The position numbers and the translations under genes are program-made. Of a stretch of DNA of 64,000 bases, positions 54,330 to 63,532 are shown piece by piece (the stretch's first letter is position 1; every line of letters begins with the position of its first letter). The stretch is taken from the NCBI RefSeq assembly GCF_001428045.1, contig NZ_LMSD01000007.1:1-64000 (forward strand), read 5' to 3'. Origin of the DNA: Paenibacillus sp. Soil750. GTDB taxonomy: Bacteria; Bacillota; Bacilli; Paenibacillales; NBRC-103111. The notes below the pieces were generated by a model that was given only the letters and a program-made list of their open reading frames with translations, did not search any database and had not been told where the DNA came from.

Positions 54330-55508
54330 ATGAATCCCCCTCGAAGAGGAACGCCGGATTTTCTGCTGCTCTTATTAACCTTTGTGTTGGTCTGTTTTGG
54401 TTTAGTTATGGTGTTCAGCGCAAGCTCAATGACAAGTGCCTATCGGTGGGACGACCCTTGGTTCTTTACGAGAAAGCAAATTTTTGCTGTCGGGGTCGGC
54501 ACCATTGGTATGTTATTTTGCATGAATATCCATTACACGAAGTTAAAGAAGCTTGTTATCCCTGCTTTCTTCTTCATTGTACTTGGCTTAATCTTCGTTG
54601 TCTTTACAAGTAAAGCGAATGGGGCGAGCAGCTGGTACTCACTTGGCAGATACGGGATACAACCGACCGAGTTTGCCAAATTAATCGTCATTCTCTACTT
54701 AGCTTCTCTGATCAGTAATAAAGAAGAGAAATTCAGAAGTTTTCGTAAGGGACTACTCCCTGCCATCTTGATCGTAGGCTTCGTGTGCAGTTTGATCCTC
54801 TTACAGCCCGATTTCGGTTCCTGTATGATTCTCTTGGCGTGCTCAGCTATTGTCATTATGGTCGGCGGGTCTAACCTCAAGCATATTTTTTATCTTGGAA
54901 CTATTCTTACGATTTTTCTTGGTATTGCAATTCTCTTGTACTTGTTATTAGGTGATACTGACTCTAACTTTAGGCTCAATCGGATAACTTCCTTTATGGA
55001 CCCATTCGCTGACCCGCAAGGCTCAGGCTTACAAGTTGTGCAATCCTTGTACGCATTCGGTCATGGCGGACTAACTGGCGCCGGATTCGGACAAGGTATT
55101 CAGAAGCTTCACTACTTACCGGAAGCACATAACGATTTCATCTTTGCTATTATAGGCGAGGAGCTCGGATTTATTGGCAGCTCTCTCTTCCTTCTCATCT
55201 ATTTAATCTTCATTTGGCGAGGAATTCTCATTGCAGTGCGTTGTCCAGATATGTTCGGTATGTTATCCGGTGTAGGAATCATGGTCATGTTCGCTATACA
55301 AGCCTTTATTAATATCGGCGGCGTCACCAATACCATTCCACTTACAGGTGTAACGCTCCCCTTCATCTCAGCAGGCGGCTCCTCGATGATGGTCTCTCTC
55401 ATCAGCATGGGGGTTATTCTCGGGATTTCTCGTGAACAATCCTACAAAGAATTACCAGCTTCACAAAAAACGCAAAAACCCCATAAAAAGAGACCCTTAT
55501 CGACATAA
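54330..55508 (+). CDS. ftsW: FtsW/RodA/SpoVE family peptidoglycan glycosyltransferase
   Basis: 392 aa, ten membrane segments. SEDS polymerase of peptidoglycan. The periplasmic loop has the catalytic-type Asp in ...QPTEFAKL and LQPDFGS, HNDFIFAIIGEELG, and NIGGVTNTIPLTGVTLPFISAGGSS at the end, all SEDS hallmarks. The neighbouring ylaN (57166) is beside ftsW in B. subtilis, supporting FtsW over RodA or SpoVE, though a sporulation-specific member cannot be excluded. The last ten codons lie inside a terminator stem. Confidence 0.9.
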   Translation: MNPPRRGTPDFLLLLLTFVLVCFGLVMVFSASSMTSAYRWDDPWFFTRKQIFAVGVGTIGMLFCMNIHYTKLKKLVIPAFFFIVLGLIFVVFTSKANGASSWYSLGRYGIQPTEFAKLIVILYLASLISNKEEKFRSFRKGLLPAILIVGFVCSLILLQPDFGSCMILLACSAIVIMVGGSNLKHIFYLGTILTIFLGIAILLYLLLGDTDSNFRLNRITSFMDPFADPQGSGLQVVQSLYAFGHGGLTGAGFGQGIQKLHYLPEAHNDFIFAIIGEELGFIGSSLFLLIYLIFIWRGILIAVRCPDMFGMLSGVGIMVMFAIQAFINIGGVTNTIPLTGVTLPFISAGGSSMMVSLISMGVILGISREQSYKELPASQKTQKPHKKRPLST

Positions 55509-55540
55509 TATAACGTCGATAGGGTCTCTTTTTTATGGGT
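55481..55540. terminator. Long terminator hairpin overlapping the end of ftsW
   Basis: CCCATAAAAAGAGACCC / GGGTCTCTTTTTTATGGG with ATCGAC / GTCGAT inside, about 25 paired bases. The first arm is coding sequence. Works for both ftsW and the convergent Asp23 gene. Confidence 0.9.
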
Positions 55541-55541
55541 C

Positions 55542-55919
55542 TTATTTAACTCGAAGTTGATCTTCTATTTCTTCTTCAGTAAATGCGACACCTTCTACTT
55601 TCACATTGACTTCCACAACATTTAACCCTGTCATATTTTCAACGGCTTCCCGAACGTTCTCTTGGAGATCTCTGCAAACATCTTGGATTCGGGAACCATA
55701 TTTAACGATCACTCGTAAATCAATCGCTGCTTCAACTTGTCCTACCTCAACAGAAACGCCACGCTGCACATTTTTACCACTTAAACGCTTAGCTAAGCCT
55801 TCTGAAATACCACCTGACATGCCCGCGATGCCTGCTGTTTCCAAGGCGGCAAGCCCTGCAATTGTCGATACTACGTCATCAGAAATTCGAATTAAGCCGG
55901 TTTGATTGTCTTCGGACAT
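55542..55919 (-). CDS. Asp23/Gls24 family protein
   Basis: 125 aa. Same family as YloU at 12835: IRISDDVVSTIAGLAALETAGIAGM at the N-terminus and NVVEVNVKVEGVAF at the end. In the GTG-ATC-CGT-ATG run the ATG at 55919 is preferred, 8 nt after GGGAG. Possibly linked to envelope stress and cell division given its place beside ftsW; the role is unproven. Confidence 0.88.
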   Translation of the reverse strand: MSEDNQTGLIRISDDVVSTIAGLAALETAGIAGMSGGISEGLAKRLSGKNVQRGVSVEVGQVEAAIDLRVIVKYGSRIQDVCRDLQENVREAVENMTGLNVVEVNVKVEGVAFTEEEIEDQLRVK

Positions 55920-56005
55920 ACGGATCACTCCCTAAACTTGGTATAAATCTATTGTAATAAGAACAAAAGCTTAAAGCAAGAACTCCCTGCTTGTATCCAT
56001 TTTAA

Positions 56006-56034
56006 TTTACATTGGTACGCAAAGTAGGTATATT
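56006..56034 (+). promoter_or_regulatory. Promoter of the Ca2+/H+ exchanger
   Basis: TTTACA (56006-56011), 17-nt spacer, TATATT (56029-56034); each hexamer has one mismatch. Confidence 0.7.
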
Positions 56035-56081
56035 AAAAGAAGTGTAAAAATTTCCAATACATTAGAGTCGGAGGGTTCCCA

Positions 56082-57128
56082 TTGAAAGGAAAATTGTTCT
56101 ACATAGGCTTGTTAGTTTCGTTCATAGCAGCCGGAATCGCACATTATACGCACCAGAATACAACACTGCAATTCGTAATCGCATGTATCGCCATCGTTTT
56201 TGTGGCTGGATTCTTAGGAAAAGCAACAGAAAGTGTTGCACATTATGCAGGAGACCGTATGGGTGGGTTCCTCAATGCAACCTTTGGAAATGCAGCTGAG
56301 CTCATTATTGCTTTCTTCTTAGTCAGAGATGGGTTGTTCGAAGTCGTCAAAGCCAGTCTAACTGGTGCCATCATCGGGAACTTGTTGCTCGTACTTGGAC
56401 TCAGCATATTCGCAGGCGGTTTAAAGTTCAAAGAACAATCCTTTAACGTTAAATTGGCTGCTCACAACTCTTCACTGATGATATTAGGTGTTGTCGCACT
56501 CTTCATTCCCGCATTATTTGCCCGCGGTTTGACCACTGACGAAACATCCTCCATGAGTATGATTGTAGCTATTATCCTAATCATAGCTTATCTACTCTGG
56601 CTGTACTTCTCCATGGTAACCCACAAAAGTGTGCTGTCGGATGAAGCCATTGAACATGGTGAGGCTCCATGGTCCAAAGGCACCTCGATTCTATTCCTCA
56701 TCATTGCGACTGCTATGGTTGCCTTTACGAGTGAATGGTTAGTAGGAACCATTGATGAAGTTAAAGATAAATTCGGATTGTCCGACCTATTTGTCGGTGC
56801 ATTCCTAATTGCTATTATCGGGAATGCAGCAGAGCATAGTGCCGCGGTCATGATGGCTATGAAGAATAAAATGGGCGCAGCCGTGGAAATTGCGGTCGGA
56901 AGCTCCTTACAAATTGCTCTATTCGTTGCGCCAGTGCTAATCCTTCTCAGCTTCTTCATCAGTGGTACGCCAATGAACATTGTCTTTACCACCTATGAGA
57001 TTGCAGCGATCGGCGTCGCCGTCTTCATTACCAAATCCATTACACAAGATGGATCTACGAACTGGTATGAAGGACTTCTTCTCTTGTTCGTCTATATCAT
57101 CCTTGGTGTCGTATTCTTCTTAGTCTAA
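56082..57128 (+). CDS. Calcium/proton antiporter (CaCA family, CAX type)
   Basis: 348 aa, eleven membrane segments. The two alpha repeats hold the ion site: GNAAELIIAFFLVRDG (about residues 70-85) and GNAAEHSAAVMMAMKN (about residues 247-262). It exports Ca2+ in exchange for protons. The start codon is TTG, 6 nt after GGAGGG. Its mRNA ends in a terminator shared with ylaN. With the Ca2+ ATPase at 32207 it is the second calcium export system in the window. Confidence 0.92.
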   Translation: MKGKLFYIGLLVSFIAAGIAHYTHQNTTLQFVIACIAIVFVAGFLGKATESVAHYAGDRMGGFLNATFGNAAELIIAFFLVRDGLFEVVKASLTGAIIGNLLLVLGLSIFAGGLKFKEQSFNVKLAAHNSSLMILGVVALFIPALFARGLTTDETSSMSMIVAIILIIAYLLWLYFSMVTHKSVLSDEAIEHGEAPWSKGTSILFLIIATAMVAFTSEWLVGTIDEVKDKFGLSDLFVGAFLIAIIGNAAEHSAAVMMAMKNKMGAAVEIAVGSSLQIALFVAPVLILLSFFISGTPMNIVFTTYEIAAIGVAVFITKSITQDGSTNWYEGLLLLFVYIILGVVFFLV

Positions 57129-57146
57129 ATACCTAGATGCAAACAA

Positions 57147-57174
57147 AAAAAGTAACCCCTCGGGGTTACTTTTT
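57147..57174. terminator. Bidirectional terminator of the exchanger and ylaN
   Basis: AAAAAGTAACCCC / GGGGTTACTTTTT with 2-nt loop. The last codons of ylaN lie in the stem. Confidence 0.9.
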
Positions 57175-57453
57175 ATTGTTCAACGCTTCATACAGCTGCG
57201 CAAGATTACGTTCAAGCTTATTGAGAATTTGTTTGCCTGGTAATTCGGAGATCAGTCCCGCTCGAATGGCAAAATCAATTTCTCTCGATAGTCCGTACAT
57301 TTGCGTATCTAATACCTCTTCGTAAAGTGGACATTGACGTGTCGTCAAGTTTTCCATCTGAACTTCGATCAGCTTTTCGATTTTATCTGCATCTTCTTGA
57401 AGAAGATTAAGCGCCTTTTGATTCATATCCAGCAATAAATCAGATGAAGACAT
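57166..57453 (-). CDS. ylaN: YlaN family protein (DUF1507)
   Basis: 95 aa. Matches B. subtilis YlaN closely: [33 protein letters not shown]-type core, with the single Cys. YlaN is needed when iron is limiting and has been reported to bind Fur and relieve its repression. Longer frames exist upstream to 57528, but the ATG at 57453 starts the family domain. In B. subtilis it is beside ftsW, which here lies 1.7 kb away. Confidence 0.93.
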   Translation of the reverse strand: MSSSDLLLDMNQKALNLLQEDADKIEKLIEVQMENLTTRQCPLYEEVLDTQMYGLSREIDFAIRAGLISELPGKQILNKLERNLAQLYEALNNKK

Positions 57454-57527
57454 TCCCAACTTCCCCCTATACGCAAAGTCATCCGTCCTTATATGATCTA
57501 TATTAAGCGAAATTGCCGTAATATACA

Positions 57528-57566
57528 AGAGAAGGTACCCTCAGAGATTCTGAGAATACCTTCTCT
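57528..57566 (-). terminator. Terminator after the HPr-like gene
   Basis: AGAGAAGGTA / TACCTTCTCT with inner CTCAGA / TCTGAG. The tail on the minus strand is only moderately T-rich. Confidence 0.7.
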
Positions 57567-57576
57567 CTATTCAAAA

Positions 57577-57825
57577 CTACTCTTGAACGACGTTTACGCC
57601 TAGATTATGCTTTGCAAATACTTCTGCCATAGCTGTTTTCGCTTCTTCAGCATCCGGTCCATGAACATGTAAATCATAGTTACTGGAGCTAAGTAGAGTC
57701 GTAAACAAGCCAAGGATACTTTTTACATCGATATACTTATTGTCGTATTGAAGAACGATAGATGATCTGAATTTATTAGCTGTTTGGGAAATCTCAACAA
57801 TTGCTGCATTATTGGCACTTGGCAT
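57577..57825 (-). CDS. HPr-like protein lacking the active-site His
   Basis: 82 aa. The C-terminal part (YIDVKSILGLFTTL...HGPDAEEAKTAMAEVF) follows HPr/Crh, including the Ser of the KS.LG motif that HPr kinase phosphorylates. The N-terminal strand and the His15 loop (usually HARPA) are missing; the sequence has ANNAA there. Start ATG is well supported by GGAGG 8 nt upstream, so the loss is not a wrong start. It cannot be a PTS phosphocarrier; a Crh-like regulator of CcpA is one possibility, inferred only. Confidence 0.85.
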   Translation of the reverse strand: MPSANNAAIVEISQTANKFRSSIVLQYDNKYIDVKSILGLFTTLLSSSNYDLHVHGPDAEEAKTAMAEVFAKHNLGVNVVQE

Positions 57826-57941
57826 ATTTCATTCCTCCATTATAGTCGCGTAATGAGTTGGTCGTCTTACTTCCTCTATGATAACTTGGAATAGGAAGGG
57901 AAAGCAACTACAAAATTTCCTGCATTCTCCATGTAAGCCCT

Positions 57942-58625
57942 TTATTTTGCCTTTGGAGCTAGAGCCCTCTTCACACTATTTCCTAGGAATACTAACAAGA
58001 CCAATATCCCAAGCAATAAGAGCAATCTCCCCTTATACCGCTGAAAATGAAATAGATCATGCGCGATCATCGACTCCAGGAATACGATTGGGAGTTTCCC
58101 CAGTAGTGTACCCCATAAGAAATGCCGAAATTTCATTCGAGTTAGACCTGCGGAGAAATTAACAGCAGATGATGGCAATATCGGAATCAATCGTCCGATT
58201 AGTACATAGAAAAAGCCGTGTCTTTCCATCCGCTTGCTAAATTGCGTAACGATCGGAAAACGCTCCAGTTTCTTTTCTACCCAAGCATGTCCATAATAAC
58301 GTGCAAAATAAAAGGAAGCAACGGCTCCTAAGCACGACATCACATAGTTCACAAGAAATCCCATTTTTATTCCAAATATCGCAACGTTAGTACCCGCTAC
58401 GAGAACAAAAGGAATAAACGGGAAGAAGGTTTGGAAGAAAATCAAACTCATTCCAATTATTTTACCAGGCCAGCCGATGTCCCTTAAATGTCCGGACAAT
58501 TGCCGCATATTACTGTGTGCAAGTTTAATGCCTACAGGATTAAAGAAGAAGAAATATAGCAAGCCAACGAGCACAATAAAAATACAAATAAGCAGTCCTG
58601 TACGTTTACTTTTAAATGCCGACAA
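57942..58625 (-). CDS. TVP38/TMEM64 family membrane protein
   Basis: 227 aa, about five membrane segments with the VTT/SNARE-associated signature (FIPFVLVAGTNVAIFG, RFPIVTQFSKRM, GRLIPILPSSAVNFSAGL). Family members may be lipid scramblases or transport proteins; the exact role is open. It starts with TTG behind GGGAGG. A basic C-terminus. Confidence 0.88.
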   Translation of the reverse strand: MSAFKSKRTGLLICIFIVLVGLLYFFFFNPVGIKLAHSNMRQLSGHLRDIGWPGKIIGMSLIFFQTFFPFIPFVLVAGTNVAIFGIKMGFLVNYVMSCLGAVASFYFARYYGHAWVEKKLERFPIVTQFSKRMERHGFFYVLIGRLIPILPSSAVNFSAGLTRMKFRHFLWGTLLGKLPIVFLESMIAHDLFHFQRYKGRLLLLLGILVLLVFLGNSVKRALAPKAK

Positions 58626-58789
58626 AATTCGACCATCCTCCCTTAGACCAAATCATTGTAACATGTTACAACAGGTTCAGGAAGAGCAAACAGGTGATCG
58701 TCATCCTGACTCCATGCTCACTGGACTTAGAAATACGTTCAACTGGATACATACGATTGTATCTCGACCTCACATACCTGCTTAACAAA

Positions 58790-58818
58790 GGAAAAAGTGC
58801 CTGTCCGAAGACAAGCAC
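58790..58818 (-). terminator. Terminator after the GGDEF gene
   Basis: GTGCTTGTC-TTCG-GACAGGCAC (one G-U pair, UUCG tetraloop) and five T's. Confidence 0.9.
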
Positions 58819-58827
58819 CACTCTGCG

Positions 58828-60813
58828 TCAACCGATTTGAATTTGATTACGGCCATTATGTTTGGCCTGATAAAGAGCCATATCTGCTCGGTAGAAGAGC
58901 GATTCTACACTTATCTTATCCTCTTCCCAGTTCCAGTCCGATACACCGCAGGACACCGTAACTTGAGGCTGCGTCTCTTCCATTACACGCCTTCGAATGC
59001 GCTCTGCAATCCGAACCGCCTGATCCTTAGACACTTGAGGCAGATAGACAGCAAGCTCTTCTCCGCCCCATCTAGCCGCGATATCCATCCCTCTAATACT
59101 GGACTTGATGATCTGGCTGACATGAATAAGAATCTTATCACCAATTTGGTGACCATAAGTGTCATTCACTTTCTTGAAATTATCAATATCAACGACAATT
59201 AGAGACCCACAGAAGTCTTTCTTCTGCATCCAATTCGCTTGTTCATCCAAATAATGCCGAGCATAGAGCCCAGTTAAATTATCCGTAATCACCATTCGTT
59301 TCACTTCAGCATGCAAGGAGGCGTTCGTCATGGCTAGTCCAATATGGCTTGAGAGCACTTGCAAGAGCTTATAATTATCATAAGAGAAGAAGTTGGGCAA
59401 ACGATGCACGATGAGGATTACCCCTTCTACGTTACCGTTTACAAGGATAGGCGAACCAATAAGTGAGCGAGAATTCGTTCGCTGCATCAAGCTTGAAGTC
59501 ACTTTATCATTACTCCAATAGTCGGAAATAATGATCGGTTCTTTAGATGAGTAAATCAGACCTGAGAACCCTTGATCAAGCGTAAATGTTTCATGAAACA
59601 TGGCAGGTAAGTTCGTAGCTTGAACAATAAGTTGATCACTATCTTTGGAGTTTTGAAGGATACAGCTATAATCAGCACCAAAAATACTTAAAATTTCACT
59701 AGACGCTGAATTAAAAATTTCATTTAAACGTAAACTTTGATTAAGCTGTTTGGTAATTTCATTAATGAGTCGCAATTCGTTAATCATTAGATTCGATTGC
59801 TCGTACAGTTTCGCATTTTCAAATGCTGTACCTGCAGAGTCCGCTAAGAGCGAAATGAATTGTAAATCCGACTCATCAATTAGTTCATCCGTAAACTCCA
59901 TGTACAGAACACCATACACGCCTTGTTTCCCTGATAAAGGTGCCGCGATGTTGCCCGAACTTGAAGCGCTCCCTCTTAGGGTTGGCTCAAAAATGACTTG
60001 ACCTTCCATAAAAGCTCGCGTTCGAATATCGGACTCTGTCCGTTGGAAGTTCAAAGGCTTAACGGACAAATTCGTTGAATCATTATCTTGTGAAAGAAGT
60101 AAATCAACACGCGTGTTGGGGTAAACACGCCCCAGACAATCAATAACTTCTGTCAAAACAGAATGTACATCAATCTTCGCAAGTAGTTTCTTGGATGCTT
60201 CAAAAAGAATGACGTGCTTTTTGGATTCCATTTCCTTCATATGATGAAGGTTATTTAAACGATCGTACTTTCTACGTTCTTCAACATTTTGGATGGAACT
60301 TTGAAAGGAAAGTGCAAGACTATATAGCAACTGTGCTAGATTTTCCATATTTATACGAGATTGGGTAAAAAGACCTAAATAAAATTGAATTTTACCAAGA
60401 TTATCCATAACTGGCGTAACAGCAATCAAATACGCTGTCAGTTCTCGCGCATGCCAGTCATCGCCATTCATTAATTGCAAATAACCTGCACTTTCACAGC
60501 GGGCAAGCGGATTATCTCCTTGATCTGCAACTTTCCAAGAAGTACCTGGTTGCAGGTACTTGCTTATCGAAGGCGTGTCGTTCGAACAAGCGTCGATCAC
60601 ACACAGATGCTCGTTTGCGCATAACAGTGCAGTTTGCGAGGGCAGCATGTTCGGACCGAATTGCTGATTCCAGTTTTCAAATACTTGGTGTAAGTTTGGG
60701 TTTGCCTGCAAACCCTCGTAAGAAAAGTTGCCAGAAAGTATAAAGCCTTGCCGAAGAAACACGTCAAAGTGTTCTGTGCGACTATGCTTTTGTATACTGC
60801 GAAGTTCACTCAT
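58828..60813 (-). CDS. Diguanylate cyclase with GAF domains
   Basis: 661 aa, cytosolic. An N-terminal sensory region of about 200 residues that I do not recognise, two GAF domains (about residues 210-350 and 360-490), and a C-terminal GGDEF domain. The active site reads GGEEL in RWGGEELAVYL, with the metal Asp in VVDIDNFKKVND, so it should make c-di-GMP. No RxxD inhibitory site is obvious upstream of GGEEL. AAGGAGAG lies 6 nt before the ATG at 60813. Confidence 0.92.
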   Translation of the reverse strand: MSELRSIQKHSRTEHFDVFLRQGFILSGNFSYEGLQANPNLHQVFENWNQQFGPNMLPSQTALLCANEHLCVIDACSNDTPSISKYLQPGTSWKVADQGDNPLARCESAGYLQLMNGDDWHARELTAYLIAVTPVMDNLGKIQFYLGLFTQSRINMENLAQLLYSLALSFQSSIQNVEERRKYDRLNNLHHMKEMESKKHVILFEASKKLLAKIDVHSVLTEVIDCLGRVYPNTRVDLLLSQDNDSTNLSVKPLNFQRTESDIRTRAFMEGQVIFEPTLRGSASSSGNIAAPLSGKQGVYGVLYMEFTDELIDESDLQFISLLADSAGTAFENAKLYEQSNLMINELRLINEITKQLNQSLRLNEIFNSASSEILSIFGADYSCILQNSKDSDQLIVQATNLPAMFHETFTLDQGFSGLIYSSKEPIIISDYWSNDKVTSSLMQRTNSRSLIGSPILVNGNVEGVILIVHRLPNFFSYDNYKLLQVLSSHIGLAMTNASLHAEVKRMVITDNLTGLYARHYLDEQANWMQKKDFCGSLIVVDIDNFKKVNDTYGHQIGDKILIHVSQIIKSSIRGMDIAARWGGEELAVYLPQVSKDQAVRIAERIRRRVMEETQPQVTVSCGVSDWNWEEDKISVESLFYRADMALYQAKHNGRNQIQIG

Positions 60814-60934
60814 AGGCTCTCCTTCACTCACTAACAATAGTCCTGAAGTACCAATTTAAAACTACTTATTCCTATCATACTATTTTTTCACATCTATTGC
60901 ACGATATTTTCCTCTCATTCTGGCGATGAGAGAC

Positions 60935-60963
60935 TTGACACTTGCTCTTGTTTTTAATAAAAT
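60935..60963 (+). promoter_or_regulatory. Promoter of rpsD
   Basis: TTGACA (60935-60940), 17-nt spacer, TAAAAT (60958-60963): a near-consensus SigA promoter. Confidence 0.85.
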
Positions 60964-60969
60964 TAGAAG

Positions 60970-61163
60970 TCGAGTAACACCATGATTTCGGTGAATGCCA
61001 TTTGTGATCACCCTCACTGCTTTTGCTCCTGACAAGACAGCGGCTGAACTACTCTTGACAGGGAATCACTTTATGATTCGTAAGCAAAATCGGGCACTTG
61101 TCTTCACCCTGACATCTAGATGCTATTTACAAACTAATTGTCATGAGAAGGAGTTTTCCCTAT
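60970..61163 (+). promoter_or_regulatory. rpsD 5' leader, probable S4 autoregulatory element
   Basis: About 190 nt of untranslated leader. CTGACAAGAC (around 61030) can pair with the CACTTGTCTTCA near 61100, and short hairpins lie between. B. subtilis rpsD is repressed by S4 binding its leader; that this leader does the same is inference. Confidence 0.5.
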
Positions 61164-61763
61164 ATGTCACGTTATACAGGACCTAAATTCAAATTAAGCC
61201 GTCGTGTTGGTATTTCCTTGAGCGGTAACGGTAAAGACTTGAAACGCCCATTCCCTCCAGGTCAGCATGGCCCAGGACAACGCAAAAAAATGAGCGGTTA
61301 CGGCGTACAATTGAACGAGAAGCAAAAACTTCGTCACATGTACGGTTTGAACGAAAAACAATTCCGTAACTTGTTCGACAAAGCATCCAAGCTTAAAGGT
61401 ATTGCCGGTGAAAACTTCATGGTATTGCTTGAAAGCCGCCTAGACAACTTGGTTTACCGTCTTGGTCTTTCCAACTCCCGTGCAGGTGCTCGTCAACTAG
61501 TTGCTCATGGTCACGTAACTGTGAACGGCAAAAAAGTTGACATCGCTTCTTACATCGTATCCACTGGTGATGTGATTTCACTTCGTGAAAGAAGCAAAGG
61601 CCTTTCCACTGTGAAAGAAGCTCTTGCTAACCGTAACTACCTTCCAACTTACCTTGAGTTTAACGACGCAAGCGTAGAAGGTAAATACATCCGTTTACCA
61701 GAACGTTCCGAGCTTCCACAAGAAATTGACGAAAAACAAATCGTCGAGTTCTACAGCCGTTAA
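61164..61763 (+). CDS. rpsD: 30S ribosomal protein S4
   Basis: 199 aa, start ATG ([16 protein letters not shown]) with AAGGAG upstream; an earlier ATG at 61143 is not used. uS4 primes 16S rRNA folding. N-terminal domain and the S4 RNA-binding domain ([34 protein letters not shown]) are both present. No N-terminal Cys zinc site (C- form). Highly biased codons fit a ribosomal gene. Convergent with tyrS. Confidence 0.98.
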   Translation: MSRYTGPKFKLSRRVGISLSGNGKDLKRPFPPGQHGPGQRKKMSGYGVQLNEKQKLRHMYGLNEKQFRNLFDKASKLKGIAGENFMVLLESRLDNLVYRLGLSNSRAGARQLVAHGHVTVNGKKVDIASYIVSTGDVISLRERSKGLSTVKEALANRNYLPTYLEFNDASVEGKYIRLPERSELPQEIDEKQIVEFYSR

Positions 61764-61770
61764 TAAAAGC

Positions 61771-61806
61771 AACCCCCTTAGGGATTTCCCTAAGGGGGTT
61801 ATTTTG
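61771..61806. terminator. Terminator of rpsD
   Basis: AACCCCCTTAGGG / CCCTAAGGGGGTT, 4-nt loop, then ATTTTGTT. Also usable by tyrS. Confidence 0.92.
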
Positions 61807-61817
61807 TTGCCTAAGCT

Positions 61818-63077
61818 TTATTCAAATTTGACGAGGAAGTAATTCTTCTTACCGCGGCGAATAATGAGATAGGAATCACCTAGTCGACCCAATTGTTTCG
61901 TCGTCGCTTCCAGGTCCGTCACCTTCACACCGTTCACTGTTACGGCTCCGCTTTCAATGTCTTGGCGCGACTGGCGTTTGGATGGTGCTGCTCCCACAGA
62001 AATAAGAAGATCAATCAACGCGACGTCATCTTGTTCTAATGTTGTTGAAGGTACATCCTTGAACGCTTCTTCAATTTCAACACGTGATAGTGACTGGATA
62101 TCCCCACTGAATAAGGCAGATGTGATATTAAGCGCACTCTCTAGCGCCTCTCCCCCATGTACGAGCTTCGTAACTTCGCGAGCTAGCACTTTCTGAGCTT
62201 CTCTCTTCCCTGGTTGTGCGACTACTTCAGCTTCAAGTCTTTCAATTTCTTCCTGGGATTCAAATGTGAAATATTTCAGGAATCGGATAACATCATTGTC
62301 CGCAGTTCCTAACCAGAATTGGTAGAACTGATACGGTGAAGTTTTGCTTGCATCCAGCCAAATAGCTCCGCCTTCCGTTTTACCAAACTTCTGCCCATCG
62401 CTCTTCGTAACAAGTGGCAATGTCACACCGAAAGCGCGGCGATCTGTTGATTTGCCAATAAGCTCAAGTCCAGCCGTAATATTCCCCCATTGGTCACTTC
62501 CACCAATTTGAACGGAACAGTTCTTTGTTTCATTTAGCTTCAGGAAATCGTAGGATTGAAGAATCATGTAACTGAACTCTGTAAACGAAATCCCTTTCGT
62601 AATACGAGAATCCACAGAATCCTTAGCTAACATGTAGTTCACTGTAAAGTTTTTGCCTACATCGCGTAGGAATTCAATCACGTTCAGGGAGCCTAACCAA
62701 TCGTAATTGTTCACTAACTCAGCACTGTTTTCAATTTCAGTTGAGAAATCAAGGAAACGTGAGAGCTGATTTTTAATACTTTGAGACCATGCCTCAACGA
62801 CTTCAGGTCCGTTCAATGTACGTTCATTCGCCTTACCACTCGGATCACCAATAAGCCCAGTCCCACCGCCTACCAAAGCTAAAGGAACATGTCCAGCAAG
62901 CTGAAATCTTCGCAATGTTAAAATGGGAAGCAAACTGCCAATATGCAAGCTATCAGCTGTTGGATCAAAGCCGCAGTACAGGACAACGCGCTCTTCACTC
63001 AGCTTCTTGTCTAAACCTTCTCTATCCGTAATTTGATGCAGCAAACCGCGAAACTCTAAATCCTTCAGAATACTCAT
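61818..63077 (-). CDS. tyrS: Tyrosyl-tRNA synthetase
   Basis: 419 aa class I synthetase charging tRNA-Tyr. HIGSLLPIL (HIGH motif) near residue 45, the tyrosine site YDFLKLNETKNCSVQIGGSDQWGN, KFGKTEGGAIW (KFGKS-like) and a C-terminal S4 RNA-binding domain. AAGGATGG precedes the ATG at 63077. Controlled by a T-box leader specific for Tyr. Confidence 0.97.
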   Translation of the reverse strand: MSILKDLEFRGLLHQITDREGLDKKLSEERVVLYCGFDPTADSLHIGSLLPILTLRRFQLAGHVPLALVGGGTGLIGDPSGKANERTLNGPEVVEAWSQSIKNQLSRFLDFSTEIENSAELVNNYDWLGSLNVIEFLRDVGKNFTVNYMLAKDSVDSRITKGISFTEFSYMILQSYDFLKLNETKNCSVQIGGSDQWGNITAGLELIGKSTDRRAFGVTLPLVTKSDGQKFGKTEGGAIWLDASKTSPYQFYQFWLGTADNDVIRFLKYFTFESQEEIERLEAEVVAQPGKREAQKVLAREVTKLVHGGEALESALNITSALFSGDIQSLSRVEIEEAFKDVPSTTLEQDDVALIDLLISVGAAPSKRQSRQDIESGAVTVNGVKVTDLEATTKQLGRLGDSYLIIRRGKKNYFLVKFE

Positions 63078-63105
63078 GTACAACCATCCTTTATTATGAA
63101 ATGAA

Positions 63106-63405
63106 AAAACAAAAAAGCCTTCTTATCCCAAAGGGACGAGAAGACTTGACTCGCGGTACCACCCTAATTAAAACAGCAGTTACGTACATCTATAACGGAA
63201 GTCGTAGGCACGGCGTGCTATTTTCACTCAAGAACCGATAACGAGGTTTAATCGGTAAATACTACTTGTGCAGGCACATTCCTGCAGGTTCCCATTTACT
63301 GCTCAAGACCGTAATTCACTAACCTGCAGGTACCGGTTCGCACCCTCCACCGGCTCTCTGAAAGCATCCACAAGCTACCTACTGCTGATCCATCAACGCA
63401 TTTGT
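63106..63405 (-). promoter_or_regulatory. Tyr T-box riboswitch of tyrS
   Basis: Minus strand, about 300 nt. The T-box AGGGTGGTACCGCG is at 63165-63152. Stem I distal part AGAGAGCCGGTGGAGGGTG lies around 63357-63339, and the specifier loop AATTACGG gives UAC (63313-63311), a Tyr codon. The terminator (AGCCTTCTTATCCC / GGACGAGAAGACT) with T-runs lies at 63107-63147. Uncharged tRNA-Tyr should stabilise antitermination. Confidence 0.96.
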
Positions 63406-63409
63406 ACTT

Positions 63410-63439
63410 GTTATAACACAGGAATCTGATGGTTGTCAA
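63410..63439 (-). promoter_or_regulatory. Promoter of tyrS
   Basis: TTGACA (63439-63434) and TATAAC (63415-63410), 18-nt spacer, directly upstream of the T-box leader. Confidence 0.8.
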
Positions 63440-63469
63440 ACCGAGAACTGAACCTTTCTCCCATCAGCA

Positions 63470-63499
63470 TTACCGCAAAAGGTGCAATTATGGTATACT
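63470..63499 (+). promoter_or_regulatory. Possible promoter of the penicillin-binding protein gene
   Basis: TTACCG (63470-63475), 18-nt spacer, TATACT (63494-63499). The -35 is weak. Confidence 0.45.
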
Positions 63500-63532
63500 A
63501 TTAGGGGTCATGTAAGGAGGATATTGGAACTT

